From: Nostoc cf. commune SO-36
Lineage (GTDB): Bacteria > Cyanobacteriota > Cyanobacteriia > Cyanobacteriales > Nostocaceae
Direction: 5' to 3'
Length of the DNA stretch: 64,000 bases
NCBI RefSeq assembly: GCF_023734775.1
Contig: NZ_AP025732.1
Coordinates: forward strand, 4,648,501 to 4,712,500
The translations under genes and the position numbers were made by a program. Below, in pieces: positions 28,685 to 36,968 of this stretch. The notes under the pieces were generated by a model. That model was not told the DNA's origin. It made no database searches and saw only the letters and a program-made list of their open reading frames with translations. Position 1 is the stretch's first letter, and each line of letters begins with the position of its first letter.

Positions 28685-29330
28685 CTAAAGTCCATTACCA
28701 ATCAAAATAAACGGTGCCCAATAATACGGATGACTAAAGTCATTAACTGCTGCTTTGGGTGTATTATTATTTAAGGACTTCCATTCTCCAGTAATTAATG
28801 AGACTTGAGCTTGCCGTAAAGCTTCGGTTTTAGCCAGCTTATTGGTGGAAAGAATAGTATAAAAAGCACTCATGAGTGCTTGTGTACCACCATCATCCAC
28901 AGACCATAACGAGGCGATCGCGGCTCTAGCGCCGGTTTGTTGCATCTGATAGCCAAAGCCCAAAATTTCCTCACCGTTACCTAACTTGCCTCCCAAGCCG
29001 GTTTCACAGGCACTCAACACTACCAAATCTACATGGGGCAGTGACCAAGTGGCAACATTTCTAAAATTAACGCGATCGCCATTCCCAAATAAAATAAACG
29101 AATCTTCTGGTTTACCCACCACAAAAGCTGCATGAGTCGCTAAATGGACAATTGTATAATCATCCATTTGGGGTACAGTGACTCTGGGTGTAAATTCATC
29201 GTCTAAAAGCTTCGTAGTTTCAGGAACCGCAGCAGCTAGACTGTCCACCTCCCGCGTTGCAAACGGTAAGCCAGCGAAAGCAACCTGTCGATTTCCAACT
29301 TTAATTTGATAATTACCTTTAGCTTAAAGC
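28685..29330 (-). pseudogene. CHAT domain, C-terminal fragment of disrupted TPR-CHAT gene
   Basis: In-frame coding sequence from about 29327 leftward reads AKGNYQIKVGNRQVAFAGLP and then the CHAT caspase-like core. The catalytic-type His is in YTIVHLATHAAF and the Cys in DLVVLSACETGLGGKLGNGE, followed by GARAAIASLWSVDDGGTQAL and the usual end HPYYWAPFILIGNGL. CHAT domains are caspase-related proteases, often fused to TPRs. Here the domain is separated from its TPR part (30860-32103) by a TnpB transposon, and a segment of the gene between the two is missing. An in-frame stop lies at the junction, so no full protein can be made. Confidence 0.85.
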
Positions 29331-29418
29331 AGAAGAAGCCCCACATCCTACCCGAAGGGAGGTGTGGGATGAATTCTGGGCAATAAGGAATTGACCGACA
29401 AGCAACATTAAACGCAGT

Positions 29419-29586
29419 TTAATTAGCAATGTTGGTCGATGACGAATTGCCTCTCTCTGTGATTGGCAACGAGTCAATGAGGTCTTCAACAATGCGAGTC
29501 ATTGTCGTATCCTTTATCGCTGCATATAGCCGTAACTTATTTAATCTGCGTTGACTCATTCGCATTTTGAACCATTCTGTTTTCAT
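29419..29586 (-). CDS. Small ribbon-helix-helix protein in the TnpB element
   Basis: 55 codons from the ATG at 29584-29586 to TAA at 29419-29421. The protein starts MKTEWFKMRMSQRRLNKLRL and continues YAAIKDTTMTRIVEDLIDSL, which has the strand-helix-helix spacing and conserved TMTxIVEDLI segment of CopG/Arc-type ribbon-helix-helix DNA-binding proteins. It lies wholly inside the transposon and is transcribed away from tnpB, with 60 bp between the two starts, so it could bind the shared promoter. The RHH assignment is by pattern, not by search. Its function in the element is inference. Confidence 0.6.
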   Translation of the reverse strand: MKTEWFKMRMSQRRLNKLRLYAAIKDTTMTRIVEDLIDSLPITERGNSSSTNIAN

Positions 29587-29646
29587 TTTGTACCCACTGA
29601 TTACCTACATTCATGATATTATCAGATAACAAGGAGGTAGCGAAAA

Positions 29647-30858
29647 GTGTTGAAAGCAGTTAAGGTCAGGCTATATCCAACAATCGAACAACAAGAAAGT
29701 CTAGCCAGATCGTTTGGTTGTGCAAGATGGTATTGGAACTATGCACTTAATGCTTGCATTCAACACTACGGACAAACTGGAAAGTCGTTAAAGATGAGTG
29801 AATACAAGGGTTTACTGCCTCAATTAAAAGTGGAGTACCCTTGGTTAAAGCAAGATTGTTATTCGTCAGTTTTGCAGTGCGTAGCTATCAATCTAGACAA
29901 AGCTTACAAAAACTTTTTTGATGGACGGGCTAAGTTTCCTAAATTTAAATCAAAATTTGATAAGCAGTCTATTCAGTATCCACAAAGCGTCACTGTTGTA
30001 GGCGAGAAGTTAAAGATTCCTAAGATTGGTGAAGTTAAGGCAATATTTCATAGAGTATTTAACGGAATAATTAGAACTGTCACCATCAGTAAAACTGCTA
30101 CTGACAAGTACTTTGCCTCAATCCTGGTTGAGGTTGAATGCAGTGACAATAAATTAGGTGGAGATCAAATACTCGGTATTGATCTCGGACTAAAGGACTT
30201 TGCAATTGTCCATGATGGAGAGGAATTTACCAAGTATTCCAACCCTAAACACCTAAAACGCCATGAGAAAAATCTAGCTCGTAAACAGAAAAAGTTTGCT
30301 CGTAAAGTAAAAGGAAGTAAATCAAGACAAAAACAGAAGAAACTAGTAGCGAAGGTTCACGAACGAGTATCAAATTCCCGCCAAGATTTTCTGCATAAAC
30401 TTAGCAGAAAGTTGGTTAACGAAAGCCAAATTATTGTTGTGGAAAACCTCCACATCAAGGGAATGGTACGGAATCGGAAGCTATCGAAAAGTATATCCGA
30501 TGTGGGTTGGGGGATGTTCGTCAATTTCCTTGACTACAAGTTAAAGCATAAAGATGGTCAGCTTGTGGAAATAGGTCGATTTTTCCCCAGTTCTAAAACT
30601 TGTTCATGCTGTGGTCATGTTGTTGATGAGTTGCCGCTAGATGTCAGAGAGTGGGATTGCCCGAACTGTAAATCTCATCACGATAGGGACGGCAACGCCA
30701 GCCAGAATATCAGAGCAGAAGGTATTCGGATATTATCTATGGACGGAGGGAACCCCGTTCTTGCCGAGTCGAGGCGAAGCAAGTCCAATAAGCCGCAAGG
30801 TGGAAAGGCGTTTGTCGATGAAACCGGAAGCCTACACCGACCCGTAAGGGCGGTGTAG
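29647..30858 (+). CDS. tnpB: RNA-guided endonuclease TnpB
   Basis: 403 residues, GTG start with a strong AGGAGG site. It begins MLKAVKVRLYPTIEQQESLA, the usual TnpB N-terminus with HTH. The RuvC-like nuclease residues are all present: Asp179 in GIDLGLKDFAIV, Glu266 in VVENLHIKGM and the third Asp in HDRDGNASQNI (346-348). A zinc finger is formed by CSCCG and CPNC (Cys319-341). It should therefore be catalytically competent. The 3' end of the gene overlaps the right-end hairpin, where TnpB elements encode their guide (omega) RNA. The CHAT pseudogene it interrupts shows that it moved recently enough to leave both halves readable. Confidence 0.92.
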   Translation: MLKAVKVRLYPTIEQQESLARSFGCARWYWNYALNACIQHYGQTGKSLKMSEYKGLLPQLKVEYPWLKQDCYSSVLQCVAINLDKAYKNFFDGRAKFPKFKSKFDKQSIQYPQSVTVVGEKLKIPKIGEVKAIFHRVFNGIIRTVTISKTATDKYFASILVEVECSDNKLGGDQILGIDLGLKDFAIVHDGEEFTKYSNPKHLKRHEKNLARKQKKFARKVKGSKSRQKQKKLVAKVHERVSNSRQDFLHKLSRKLVNESQIIVVENLHIKGMVRNRKLSKSISDVGWGMFVNFLDYKLKHKDGQLVEIGRFFPSSKTCSCCGHVVDELPLDVREWDCPNCKSHHDRDGNASQNIRAEGIRILSMDGGNPVLAESRRSKSNKPQGGKAFVDETGSLHRPVRAV

Positions 30859-30859
30859 G

Positions 30860-32103
30860 TAGTTCACGTCTTTTTCTATCGGCTTAATTAACCAGTCATA
30901 CAATTGGTGTGCAGGTGCTTTGATATTTCGACTAGGATTGATTAAAGCTTGGCGGAAAGCGCCAATTGTTTGATAAAGGTTTTCGCGTTTGACAGCAACG
31001 GTGCGATGAATTGGCGGGGATTCAGGAGTTACTAATACCAATTCCAAGCTATCTTTTAAAATCAGTGGGTAGAGCAATGCCGATTTTTGAGGTAATCGCG
31101 CCAAATTATCTCGAAGTTCGTTGAGACTTTCCAAATCTAAATTTTGCCGCCTAGCTGTTCGGCTAATTTGTTCTACCTGTGCTTTCACCGAAGAACTATT
31201 GATAAATTCGTTAAATTTATCCAAAAGTTGCTGTTGATTTAAGACTAATTGCTCGATGCGCTGTTTTTGTTCGAGCGATCGCTCTTTGGGGGAAATTTTC
31301 CGTAGTTTTGTTAGTTCTTTACCCAGTACAACAGCACTATCTACACTTTGATCCAACTTTTGTTTAATTGGTTTTTCTGTTGCCGCTATATTAATACCTT
31401 TGACAGTACGTTGATTACCTGACACATTCTGAAGATATTCCTCTAGTTCTTCAACTTTGAGTAAATCCATTGTCCTTTGTGCCTCAGAAACACGTTCCTG
31501 TTTGAGCAATCGTTCACCCAAAATGCGATATGTCTGGCTAACAGTTATGTTGTAAGCATCTGGTTGTGGCGCACTAAGTGCTGATGGATTCAAGCGAGCT
31601 TTCTCACGATTAATCAAGCAATGCTTGTAGAAAAAAATTGCTAACTCTGGCTGGTTTTGGATATCGAATAAGTAACCTATGTTACTGTATGTTTTGCCAA
31701 GTTGAACCAGATCGCCTAGTTCTTTGTTAATTAATAAAGCTTGTTGATAGGATTGAAGTGCTTGAGAATACTTTTTTTGACTTTGGTAGATTCTACCGAT
31801 GTTGTTGAATGTTACCGCTTCCCAATATCGTTCTCCAAAGTCTCTGCTAATGGCTAACGCTTTCTCTAATTTCTGCAATGCTTCTTTTGGTTGACCTTGC
31901 CAAGATTCTTTGATAGCTTCTTCATTGAGCCTTGCAATTTCTGATATTTGATTATTATTAGGTAAAGCTTGAGCTTTGTCTCCACCGTACCTTAACCTTG
32001 CATTTGTGCTTACTTGGTTATTGTCTGGGTACGCCATCCCAAAACTTAGTAAACTAAGTAGAGTTAAAGTAACAACACTAACATACTGGAGATTAGGCTG
32101 CAT
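30860..32103 (-). pseudogene. TPR-CHAT gene, N-terminal (TPR) fragment
   Basis: About 410 codons from ATG at 32103. A signal-peptide-like start (VVTLTLLSLLSFGMAYPDNN) is followed by tetratricopeptide repeats (YWEAVTFNNIGRIYQSQKKY, SQALQSYQQALLINKELGDL), then a linker region rich in Leu/Lys and the beginning of the CHAT-associated domain (PLILKDSLELVLVTPESPPI, ending at LIKPIEKDVN). The frame then enters transposon sequence. Compared with related TPR-CHAT proteins, roughly 60-70 residues before GNYQIKVGNRQV are missing, so insertion was accompanied by deletion. Confidence 0.85.
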
Positions 32104-32220
32104 AACAAAACACTCCCTATACTCGGAAGTGTAAATATTAAATCAAGAAGTCCGGCAATGCAATTAATTTTTATGCTATTCAATAATTTGGAAAATTTAT
32201 AGGTACTGAGAAAATTGAAG

Positions 32221-32721
32221 ATGTCAGAAGAAAAACCCAGCCAACCAAAATTGCCACCAACCAGCGCTCTTGACAATCCATCAAGTCATGAATTAGGGAA
32301 TTGGTTTGAATATCCTGTAAGAGTGCAACCCCACCACACTGACTATGGCGGTATTGTCTGGCACGGTTCTTATTTAGCTTGGATGGAAGAAGCGCGGATT
32401 GAATGCTTGCGATCTATAGGAATTGAATTTGCTGATTTAGTCGCCATAGGTTGCGATTTACCAGTTGTAGAACTGTCGGTGCGGTATCACCGTTCAGTTC
32501 AATTGGGCATGGCAGTGGTGGTAAAAACGCGCATGGCTGAGGTGACAGGTGTCCGCATCAATTGGGATTATGCCATTGTCTCAACTGATGGACAAGAATT
32601 ATACGTCACGGCCAAAGTGACTTTAGTAGCTTTAGATCGCGAAAGAGGCAAGATTATGCGTCAGTTGCCGCCGAGTTTTAAGGATGCCTTAGCCAAGATT
32701 TCAGCATTAAATAACAATTGA
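32221..32721 (+). CDS. Acyl-CoA thioesterase, hotdog fold
   Basis: 166 residues from the ATG at 32221. The hotdog thioesterase motif HTDYGGIVWHGSYLAWMEEA, with the conserved Asp (HTD) typical of 4-hydroxybenzoyl-CoA/YbgC-type enzymes, is clear, followed by VVELSVRYHRSVQLGMAVVV. The N-terminal 40 residues are Pro/Ser-rich and probably disordered. The substrate cannot be read from sequence; it is not closely similar to the DHNA-CoA thioesterase I remember from Synechocystis. Cytoplasmic. Confidence 0.87.
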   Translation: MSEEKPSQPKLPPTSALDNPSSHELGNWFEYPVRVQPHHTDYGGIVWHGSYLAWMEEARIECLRSIGIEFADLVAIGCDLPVVELSVRYHRSVQLGMAVVVKTRMAEVTGVRINWDYAIVSTDGQELYVTAKVTLVALDRERGKIMRQLPPSFKDALAKISALNNN

Positions 32722-32747
32722 CCAAGAAAGGTTCTCATTTCATATTT

Positions 32748-32782
32748 TATACTTCACCTTTCATTAGCAAAAGTGAAGTATA
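32748..32782. terminator. Bidirectional terminator between thioesterase and small membrane gene
   Basis: TATACTTCAC (32748-32757) pairs with GTGAAGTATA (32773-32782). It ends convergent transcripts from both sides, with T-rich flanks. Confidence 0.65.
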
Positions 32783-32787
32783 GATTT

Positions 32788-32985
32788 TTACTTTCCAGTT
32801 TGGATCTGCGACAGATTTTGAGCAAACTGCGTTACGTAATGCCAAATATCTTGGGGAGTAATGCCAAAACTAATATTTAATAAAACAAGGATTGCCGCAA
32901 GAGTTAATGCAGTACTCACGGTTGCTTTCAACAATTTCCATAATATTATGAAGATTATCCAAGCTATAATCAACGTAATAATCAT
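32788..32985 (-). CDS. Small membrane protein
   Basis: 65 residues. The N-terminal 40 are hydrophobic (MIITLIIAWIIFIILWKLLK and STALTLAAILVLLNISF), followed by GITPQDIWHYVTQ, which I recognise from short conserved cyanobacterial membrane proteins of unknown function. A ribosome-binding site is weak. It may be co-transcribed with the gene just upstream (32991-33239), the two being five bases apart. Confidence 0.6.
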   Translation of the reverse strand: MIITLIIAWIIFIILWKLLKATVSTALTLAAILVLLNISFGITPQDIWHYVTQFAQNLSQIQTGK

Positions 32986-32990
32986 ATATA

Positions 32991-33239
32991 TTAATTCCTT
33001 AATAATTGCCCTTGTTTGAGAAGGTCTTTATTTAGAAAGGGTAAATTTTTATCTAAAGTCAAAACTACTATTGCTAAAGCTATTAGACCTAATTTGGAAT
33101 AGATACTAAAGCTAAGATTTTTGTCTAACTGTACCAATGCCATATTAGCTGAAAATGATCCAATTATTCGGGTAAAAGGCAACTTATTTGGCAATTTGGC
33201 AGAATTTCTGGAAAGACTTTTTTGAATTTTTTGTATCAA
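32991..33239 (-). CDS. Hypothetical protein, possible membrane segment
   Basis: 82 residues, unrecognised. The C-terminal half has a moderate hydrophobic stretch (LGLIALAIVVLTLDKNL). The coding case rests mainly on its tight five-base spacing to the next gene on the same strand. Low confidence. Confidence 0.3.
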   Translation of the reverse strand: MIQKIQKSLSRNSAKLPNKLPFTRIIGSFSANMALVQLDKNLSFSIYSKLGLIALAIVVLTLDKNLPFLNKDLLKQGQLLRN

Positions 33240-33452
33240 TAATCACAAAAAACAAGAGTTAGATTAGGACTCCGATTTGATTTTTGAAAACATCCTGAGA
33301 CTTAAAAGACTGTTGTATCAGGGTTTCATTTGAAATCTTGTTCATAAATCAGACAGGAGTCCTAATAGTTACTAAAAAAATATATTCAGCAACTAGTAAG
33401 ATAATTACTGTATCAACTCGAAGGAGTCAAAAAACTTTGTGACATCACTGAG

Positions 33453-33700
33453 TTGAGGATTTTTATCGCTTCCAACGAAGAGTATATACAACCGTTGATT
33501 AACAATAAAGAGTATAATAAAAAAGTCAGCCGCGCCGCTTTTAGCTCTGATGGTAAGCGTGTATTCACAGTATTTAGTGACGGTAGCATAAATGCATGGC
33601 AAGTTGGTGGGTTAGATGATTTGCTTGCACGGGGTTGCAATTGGCTGCAAGATTAATCAGCCATCCAGAAACACGAGAAAGCTTGAAGGTTTGCCAAGTA
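33453..33700 (+). pseudogene. WD40-repeat protein, C-terminal remnant
   Basis: A 67-codon stretch encodes the end of a WD40 protein: one recognisable blade (SRAAFSSDGKRVFTVFSDGS followed by INAWQVGG) and the usual Nostoc tail LDDLLARGCNWL. A stop after LQD interrupts it. In another frame just downstream, SHPETRESLKVCQ continues the family tail, so a small deletion has broken it. There is no intact 5' part. It is the relic of a much longer gene. Confidence 0.65.
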
Positions 33701-34070
33701 AAAAATTAGGGTACAATACTTTGTGTCTTTAAAAATAAGAATATAAGGAAGAAGTGAAGGGTTAGTAGTGAGCGTTCGCATTTATTGTTGATGGGAAAGT
33801 GCGATAGCATTTGGGTTGACGGGAAAGAGGGCGATCGCTTTTTATTTTTTTGGAAAGTGCGTTAGCGCAGCTTAACGAAGTTATCGCTTTTGTTGGGTTT
33901 ACGCGAGAGAGTACGTTAGCGCAGCTTAACGAAGTTATCGCCTAAAACAGAGTTTTGCTTACCGCCACAATCACTCATGCAAGGATATAGCATCTAAAAT
34001 ACTAACAATTAATCTGGGATTTTTGGCTTTTAAGCAGAGAAAATAAATGAGAAGTAGGCGGTGAGGAGTA
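33701..34070. other. HIP1-centred direct repeats upstream of hicA
   Basis: From about 33770 to 33945, several degenerate units of the form GGGAAAGTGCG-TAGCGCAGCTTAACGAAGTTATCGC or AAAGTGCGATCGCATTT are arranged head to tail. Related units continue at 34572-34740 on the other side of hicAB. No gene is supported. Confidence 0.6.
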
Positions 34071-34319
34071 ATGCCGAAAAAAGTAAGAGAGTTGAAAGCA
34101 ATGGTGTCAAAAGTTGGCTATATTCTTCAACCAGGAAGAGGTAAAGGAAGTCATACATATTGGAAGCATCCGTTGTTACCCGAAGAACCCTTGACCATAC
34201 CAGGTAAAGACAGCGATGATGCTCCGTTATATTTAGAAAAAAACATCCAACGGGTGCTGAAAAAACTGCAAGAAATGGAAAACACAGAAAACGAAGCAAA
34301 ACAGGAGCCAGAAGAATGA
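34071..34319 (+). CDS. hicA: HicA family mRNA interferase toxin
   Basis: 82 residues with an excellent ribosome-binding site (TGAGGAGTA). The HicA signature is present: MPKKVRELKAMVSKVGYILQ followed by GRGKGSHTYWKHP, whose Gly-Ser-His contains the catalytic His of the dsRBD-like fold. HicA cleaves mRNA and is neutralised by HicB. The C-terminus is slightly extended with acidic residues. It overlaps hicB by four bases (ATGA), so translation is coupled. Confidence 0.9.
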   Translation: MPKKVRELKAMVSKVGYILQPGRGKGSHTYWKHPLLPEEPLTIPGKDSDDAPLYLEKNIQRVLKKLQEMENTENEAKQEPEE

Positions 34320-34546
34320 ACTATCACTACAGCATGGTAATTCAATGGTCGGAGGAAGATAGACTTTTTTTAGTACACTTACCTGAGTTCTCCTGGCAAC
34401 AATTTCATACGCATGGTAGGACTTATGAAGAAGCAGCAAAAAATGGTCAGGAAGTAATTGAGACTTTTGTGGAAATGTTGAAAGAAGAAAACAAACCACT
34501 ACCAGAACCGAGAATGCTTCCTAAAAAACCGTTGCAAGTTGCGTAA
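34316..34546 (+). CDS. hicB: HicB family antitoxin
   Basis: 76 residues. The N-terminal partial RNase H-like fold typical of HicB is present (YSMVIQWSEEDRLFLVHLPE), with HGRTYEEAAKNGQEVIETFV following. No DNA-binding domain is fused at the C-terminus, so autoregulation would need HicA/HicB geometry or another factor. It pairs with hicA as a type II module. Confidence 0.9.
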   Translation: MNYHYSMVIQWSEEDRLFLVHLPEFSWQQFHTHGRTYEEAAKNGQEVIETFVEMLKEENKPLPEPRMLPKKPLQVA

Positions 34547-35043
34547 GTTAAGTGGGGGCTACACATTTATTGTAGTTGGGGAAGTGCGTTAGCGCAGCTT
34601 AACGAACGCGAGTGCGTCTCGTTGGCGTAGCCTCTCGCAGAGAAGAGAAGTTATCGCCTTTGTGATGTAGGGAAAGTGCGATCGCATTTCTTGGGTTTTA
34701 ACAGAAAGTGCGATCGCATTTGTGATTTTGGGGAATTGCGATGTCTAACGACAAGCCTTACGACTACGAATTTATTGGAGTTTCTGGGAGGACGATCGCA
34801 TTTATTGTTGATGAGATGAAGGCCTTGCTGATTCCATATATGAAAATGATTTTGCATAATACCAAAATCCTTGTAGAGACGAAGAAAAGCTACGTCTCTA
34901 CATCCAGATTCATACTTCAATTCAGCAACGCCGAGATGAAGTGTGATATTTGACCGTTAGCCTTCAGCATTAGGCTGAAGGCTAAACAAGAATTGGTCAA
35001 GAGCCAGAAAATCTGCCTTTTGGGTATCTGAAATTAAAGGTTT
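34547..35043. other. Repeat-rich intergenic region, 497 bp
   Basis: Contains HIP1-centred direct repeats (34572-34740) like those upstream of hicA, a GTAGAGAC/GTCTCTAC palindrome (34873-34901) and a strong hairpin TTAGCCTTCAG/CTGAAGGCTAA (34957-34967 with 34975-34985) that may end the dxr or hicAB transcripts. The 70-codon open frame at 34741-34953 is made of repeat sequence and is not considered a gene. Confidence 0.55.
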
Positions 35044-36240
35044 TTATCGCACAGAGATTATCCGCGAGTGAGTTTCTAACTTTTCAGTCGCTGTTAAAAC
35101 TTCTTGTCTTGCCCATTTATCTGCTGCCAAAATGTCATCTAAAGAGGGATTTGCACGGTGATCATTTTGATGGCGATCACACACCCATTCGATACACCGA
35201 GGAATATCTAAAAAGCGAATTTTTTCATCTAAAAATAAAGCTACAGCTTGCTCATTGGCGGCATTTAACACGGCTGGCATCGAACCACCAGCTTTACCCA
35301 CAGCATAAGCCAACTGCATACAAGGATACTTCTGGTGATCTGGTTCACGGAAGGTTAAATTTCCAGCTTTGACTAAATCTAGTCGTTCCCAGTTGGTGTA
35401 GATGCGCTCTGGCCAAGATAGAGCATACAGCAAGGGTAAGCGCATATCCGGCCAACCAAGTTGAGCTAAAACTGAAGTATCTTGCAGTTCAATCAGCGAG
35501 TGAATAATGCTCTGGGGATGAATGACAATTTCGATATTGTCATAATCCAACCCAAACAGGAAGTGAGCCTCGATTACTTCCAGTCCTTTATTCATCAAAG
35601 TAGCAGAGTCTACTGTGATTTTACGTCCCATCGACCAATTAGGATGTTTGAGAGCATCAGCAACAGTTACATTTGCTAACTTTTCTACATCCCAGTCTCG
35701 GAAAGCCCCACCAGATGCAGTGAGTAAAATTTTCCGCACGCCTCCCTTTGGCACACCTTGGAGACATTGAAATATTGCGGAATGTTCGGAATCGGCTGGG
35801 AGTAATTTTACACCATGTTTTTCGATTAAGGGTAGAACCACAGGGGCCCCTGCAATCAGGGTTTCTTTGTTCGCCAAGGCAATATCTTTACCAGCTTCAA
35901 TCGCTGCGATCGTGGGTAGCAAACCAGCACAGCCAACAATACCAGTGACAACAGTTTGAGCATCGCCGTAGCGAGCGACTTCTATCACTCCAGCCTCACC
36001 TGCCAGTAGAATCGGTTGGGGATCGAGGTCAATGAGAGCTTCTTTGAGCGCTGGTAATTTATCTTCTGAGCAAATTGCTGCTATTTGCGGCCGAAATTGC
36101 CGAATTTGAGCAGCCAACATCTCTACATTGTTCCCAGCTGCCAATCCCACAATCCGAAACTGATCTGGGTACTGAGTGACAATATCTAAAGTCTGAGTAC
36201 CAATAGAACCAGTGGAACCAACAAGAGTAATCGCTTTCAC
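35044..36240 (-). CDS. dxr: 1-deoxy-D-xylulose-5-phosphate reductoisomerase
   Basis: 398 residues, GTG start at 36240. It makes 2-C-methyl-D-erythritol 4-phosphate with NADPH in the plastid-type (MEP) isoprenoid pathway. Seen: the NADPH-binding start [16 protein letters not shown], the central block [19 protein letters not shown] with [11 protein letters not shown], the flexible-loop and metal region TASGGAFRD, and [18 protein letters not shown]. The C-terminal helical domain ([20 protein letters not shown]) is complete. The frame is intact. Confidence 0.96.
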   Translation of the reverse strand: MKAITLVGSTGSIGTQTLDIVTQYPDQFRIVGLAAGNNVEMLAAQIRQFRPQIAAICSEDKLPALKEALIDLDPQPILLAGEAGVIEVARYGDAQTVVTGIVGCAGLLPTIAAIEAGKDIALANKETLIAGAPVVLPLIEKHGVKLLPADSEHSAIFQCLQGVPKGGVRKILLTASGGAFRDWDVEKLANVTVADALKHPNWSMGRKITVDSATLMNKGLEVIEAHFLFGLDYDNIEIVIHPQSIIHSLIELQDTSVLAQLGWPDMRLPLLYALSWPERIYTNWERLDLVKAGNLTFREPDHQKYPCMQLAYAVGKAGGSMPAVLNAANEQAVALFLDEKIRFLDIPRCIEWVCDRHQNDHRANPSLDDILAADKWARQEVLTATEKLETHSRIISVR

Positions 36241-36968
36241 AATTGTTTAAGGATTTACAGACAACTCCCACTATAAATTGCTGGGGACTCATTAATAACA
36301 GGAATCACTATAATCGATACCTGGCGACGGCGAGGAGAGACGCAAAGAAGGAAAATTTACCTGTGTCTTCCTCACTGCCATAATACAGCGCGGCGGAAAT
36401 AAACAACCCATTCCAAATTAACAAAACGCTTATGCTGTATTCGTTTTGAATTTTTACTTATGACTTTTGACTTCCGCCTTGCGGTACTAGCCCCTATCCG
36501 TTAATTTCAACTCGATAGACAGCTAGCCATAAAGTACTAAAGTTGCTCAATTTTCATCTAACTAGACAAAAATTGTATTTATAAATACTATATTTTAAAA
36601 GATAAATTCCGAAAAATTGGTAAAAAGAACCAAACAGGGAATACTTTTAATTAATTTGTAATCTGTCCAGTTTGTTAATTATGTTGGTGGAGGATTTAAT
36701 ATGCATAGGACTTACGCAAAAACCTCTCAAACTCTTATTACTTTGTGACGGCAGTCGCTCATGGGGGAAACCCCCAAGACCGCGCTGCCTCTCCTTTGCG
36801 TCCTTCTCTAACGAGACTCTGTGCGTAGCTTGCTTCGACCTAGGAGTATGCGGTTCGTTTTTTTATAATTTTGCGTAAGTCCTGATGCAAAATATTACTC
36901 ATAAATTGCAATGTTGCAGCTATATGTAATAAGAATGTTTAAAGGAGTTTGTTGAAGCACTTAACCCT
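36241..36968. other. Intergenic region, 728 bp
   Basis: Divergent promoters for dxr (left) and the mannosyltransferase (right) should be here. The only structured element is the MITE at 36707-36883; the remainder is A/T-rich without a supported gene. Confidence 0.5.
36707..36883. repeat. MITE-like repeat, TIR family AGGACTTACGC (177 bp)
   Basis: Perfect 11-bp inverted ends AGGACTTACGC (36707-36717) and GCGTAAGTCCT (36873-36883). The interior begins AAAAACCTCTCAAACTCTTA, closely like the start of the copy at 4030. Confidence 0.8.

Larger units (their letters stand above)
29331..30860 (+). mobile_element. TnpB-only IS200/IS605-type element with RHH gene
   Basis: The element carries tnpB (plus) and a small divergent RHH gene, but no tnpA. 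Its ends are hairpins: left at about 29340-29368 (CCCACA...TGTGGG) and right at 30831-30859 (CCTACACCG with CGGTGTAGG), both enclosing a CCC/GGG inner pair. It interrupts a TPR-CHAT gene. Exact boundaries are uncertain by about ten bases. Without tnpA it would need help from another element to move. Confidence 0.8.

Noticed and set aside
29249..29646. Possible tnpA transposase gene in the IS element
   Set aside because: The space before tnpB holds only a 55-codon RHH-like gene; no Y1 transposase HUH motif is present.
34741..34953. 70-codon frame after hicB
   Set aside because: Composed largely of HIP1 repeats and a GTAGAGAC palindrome; no recognisable protein.
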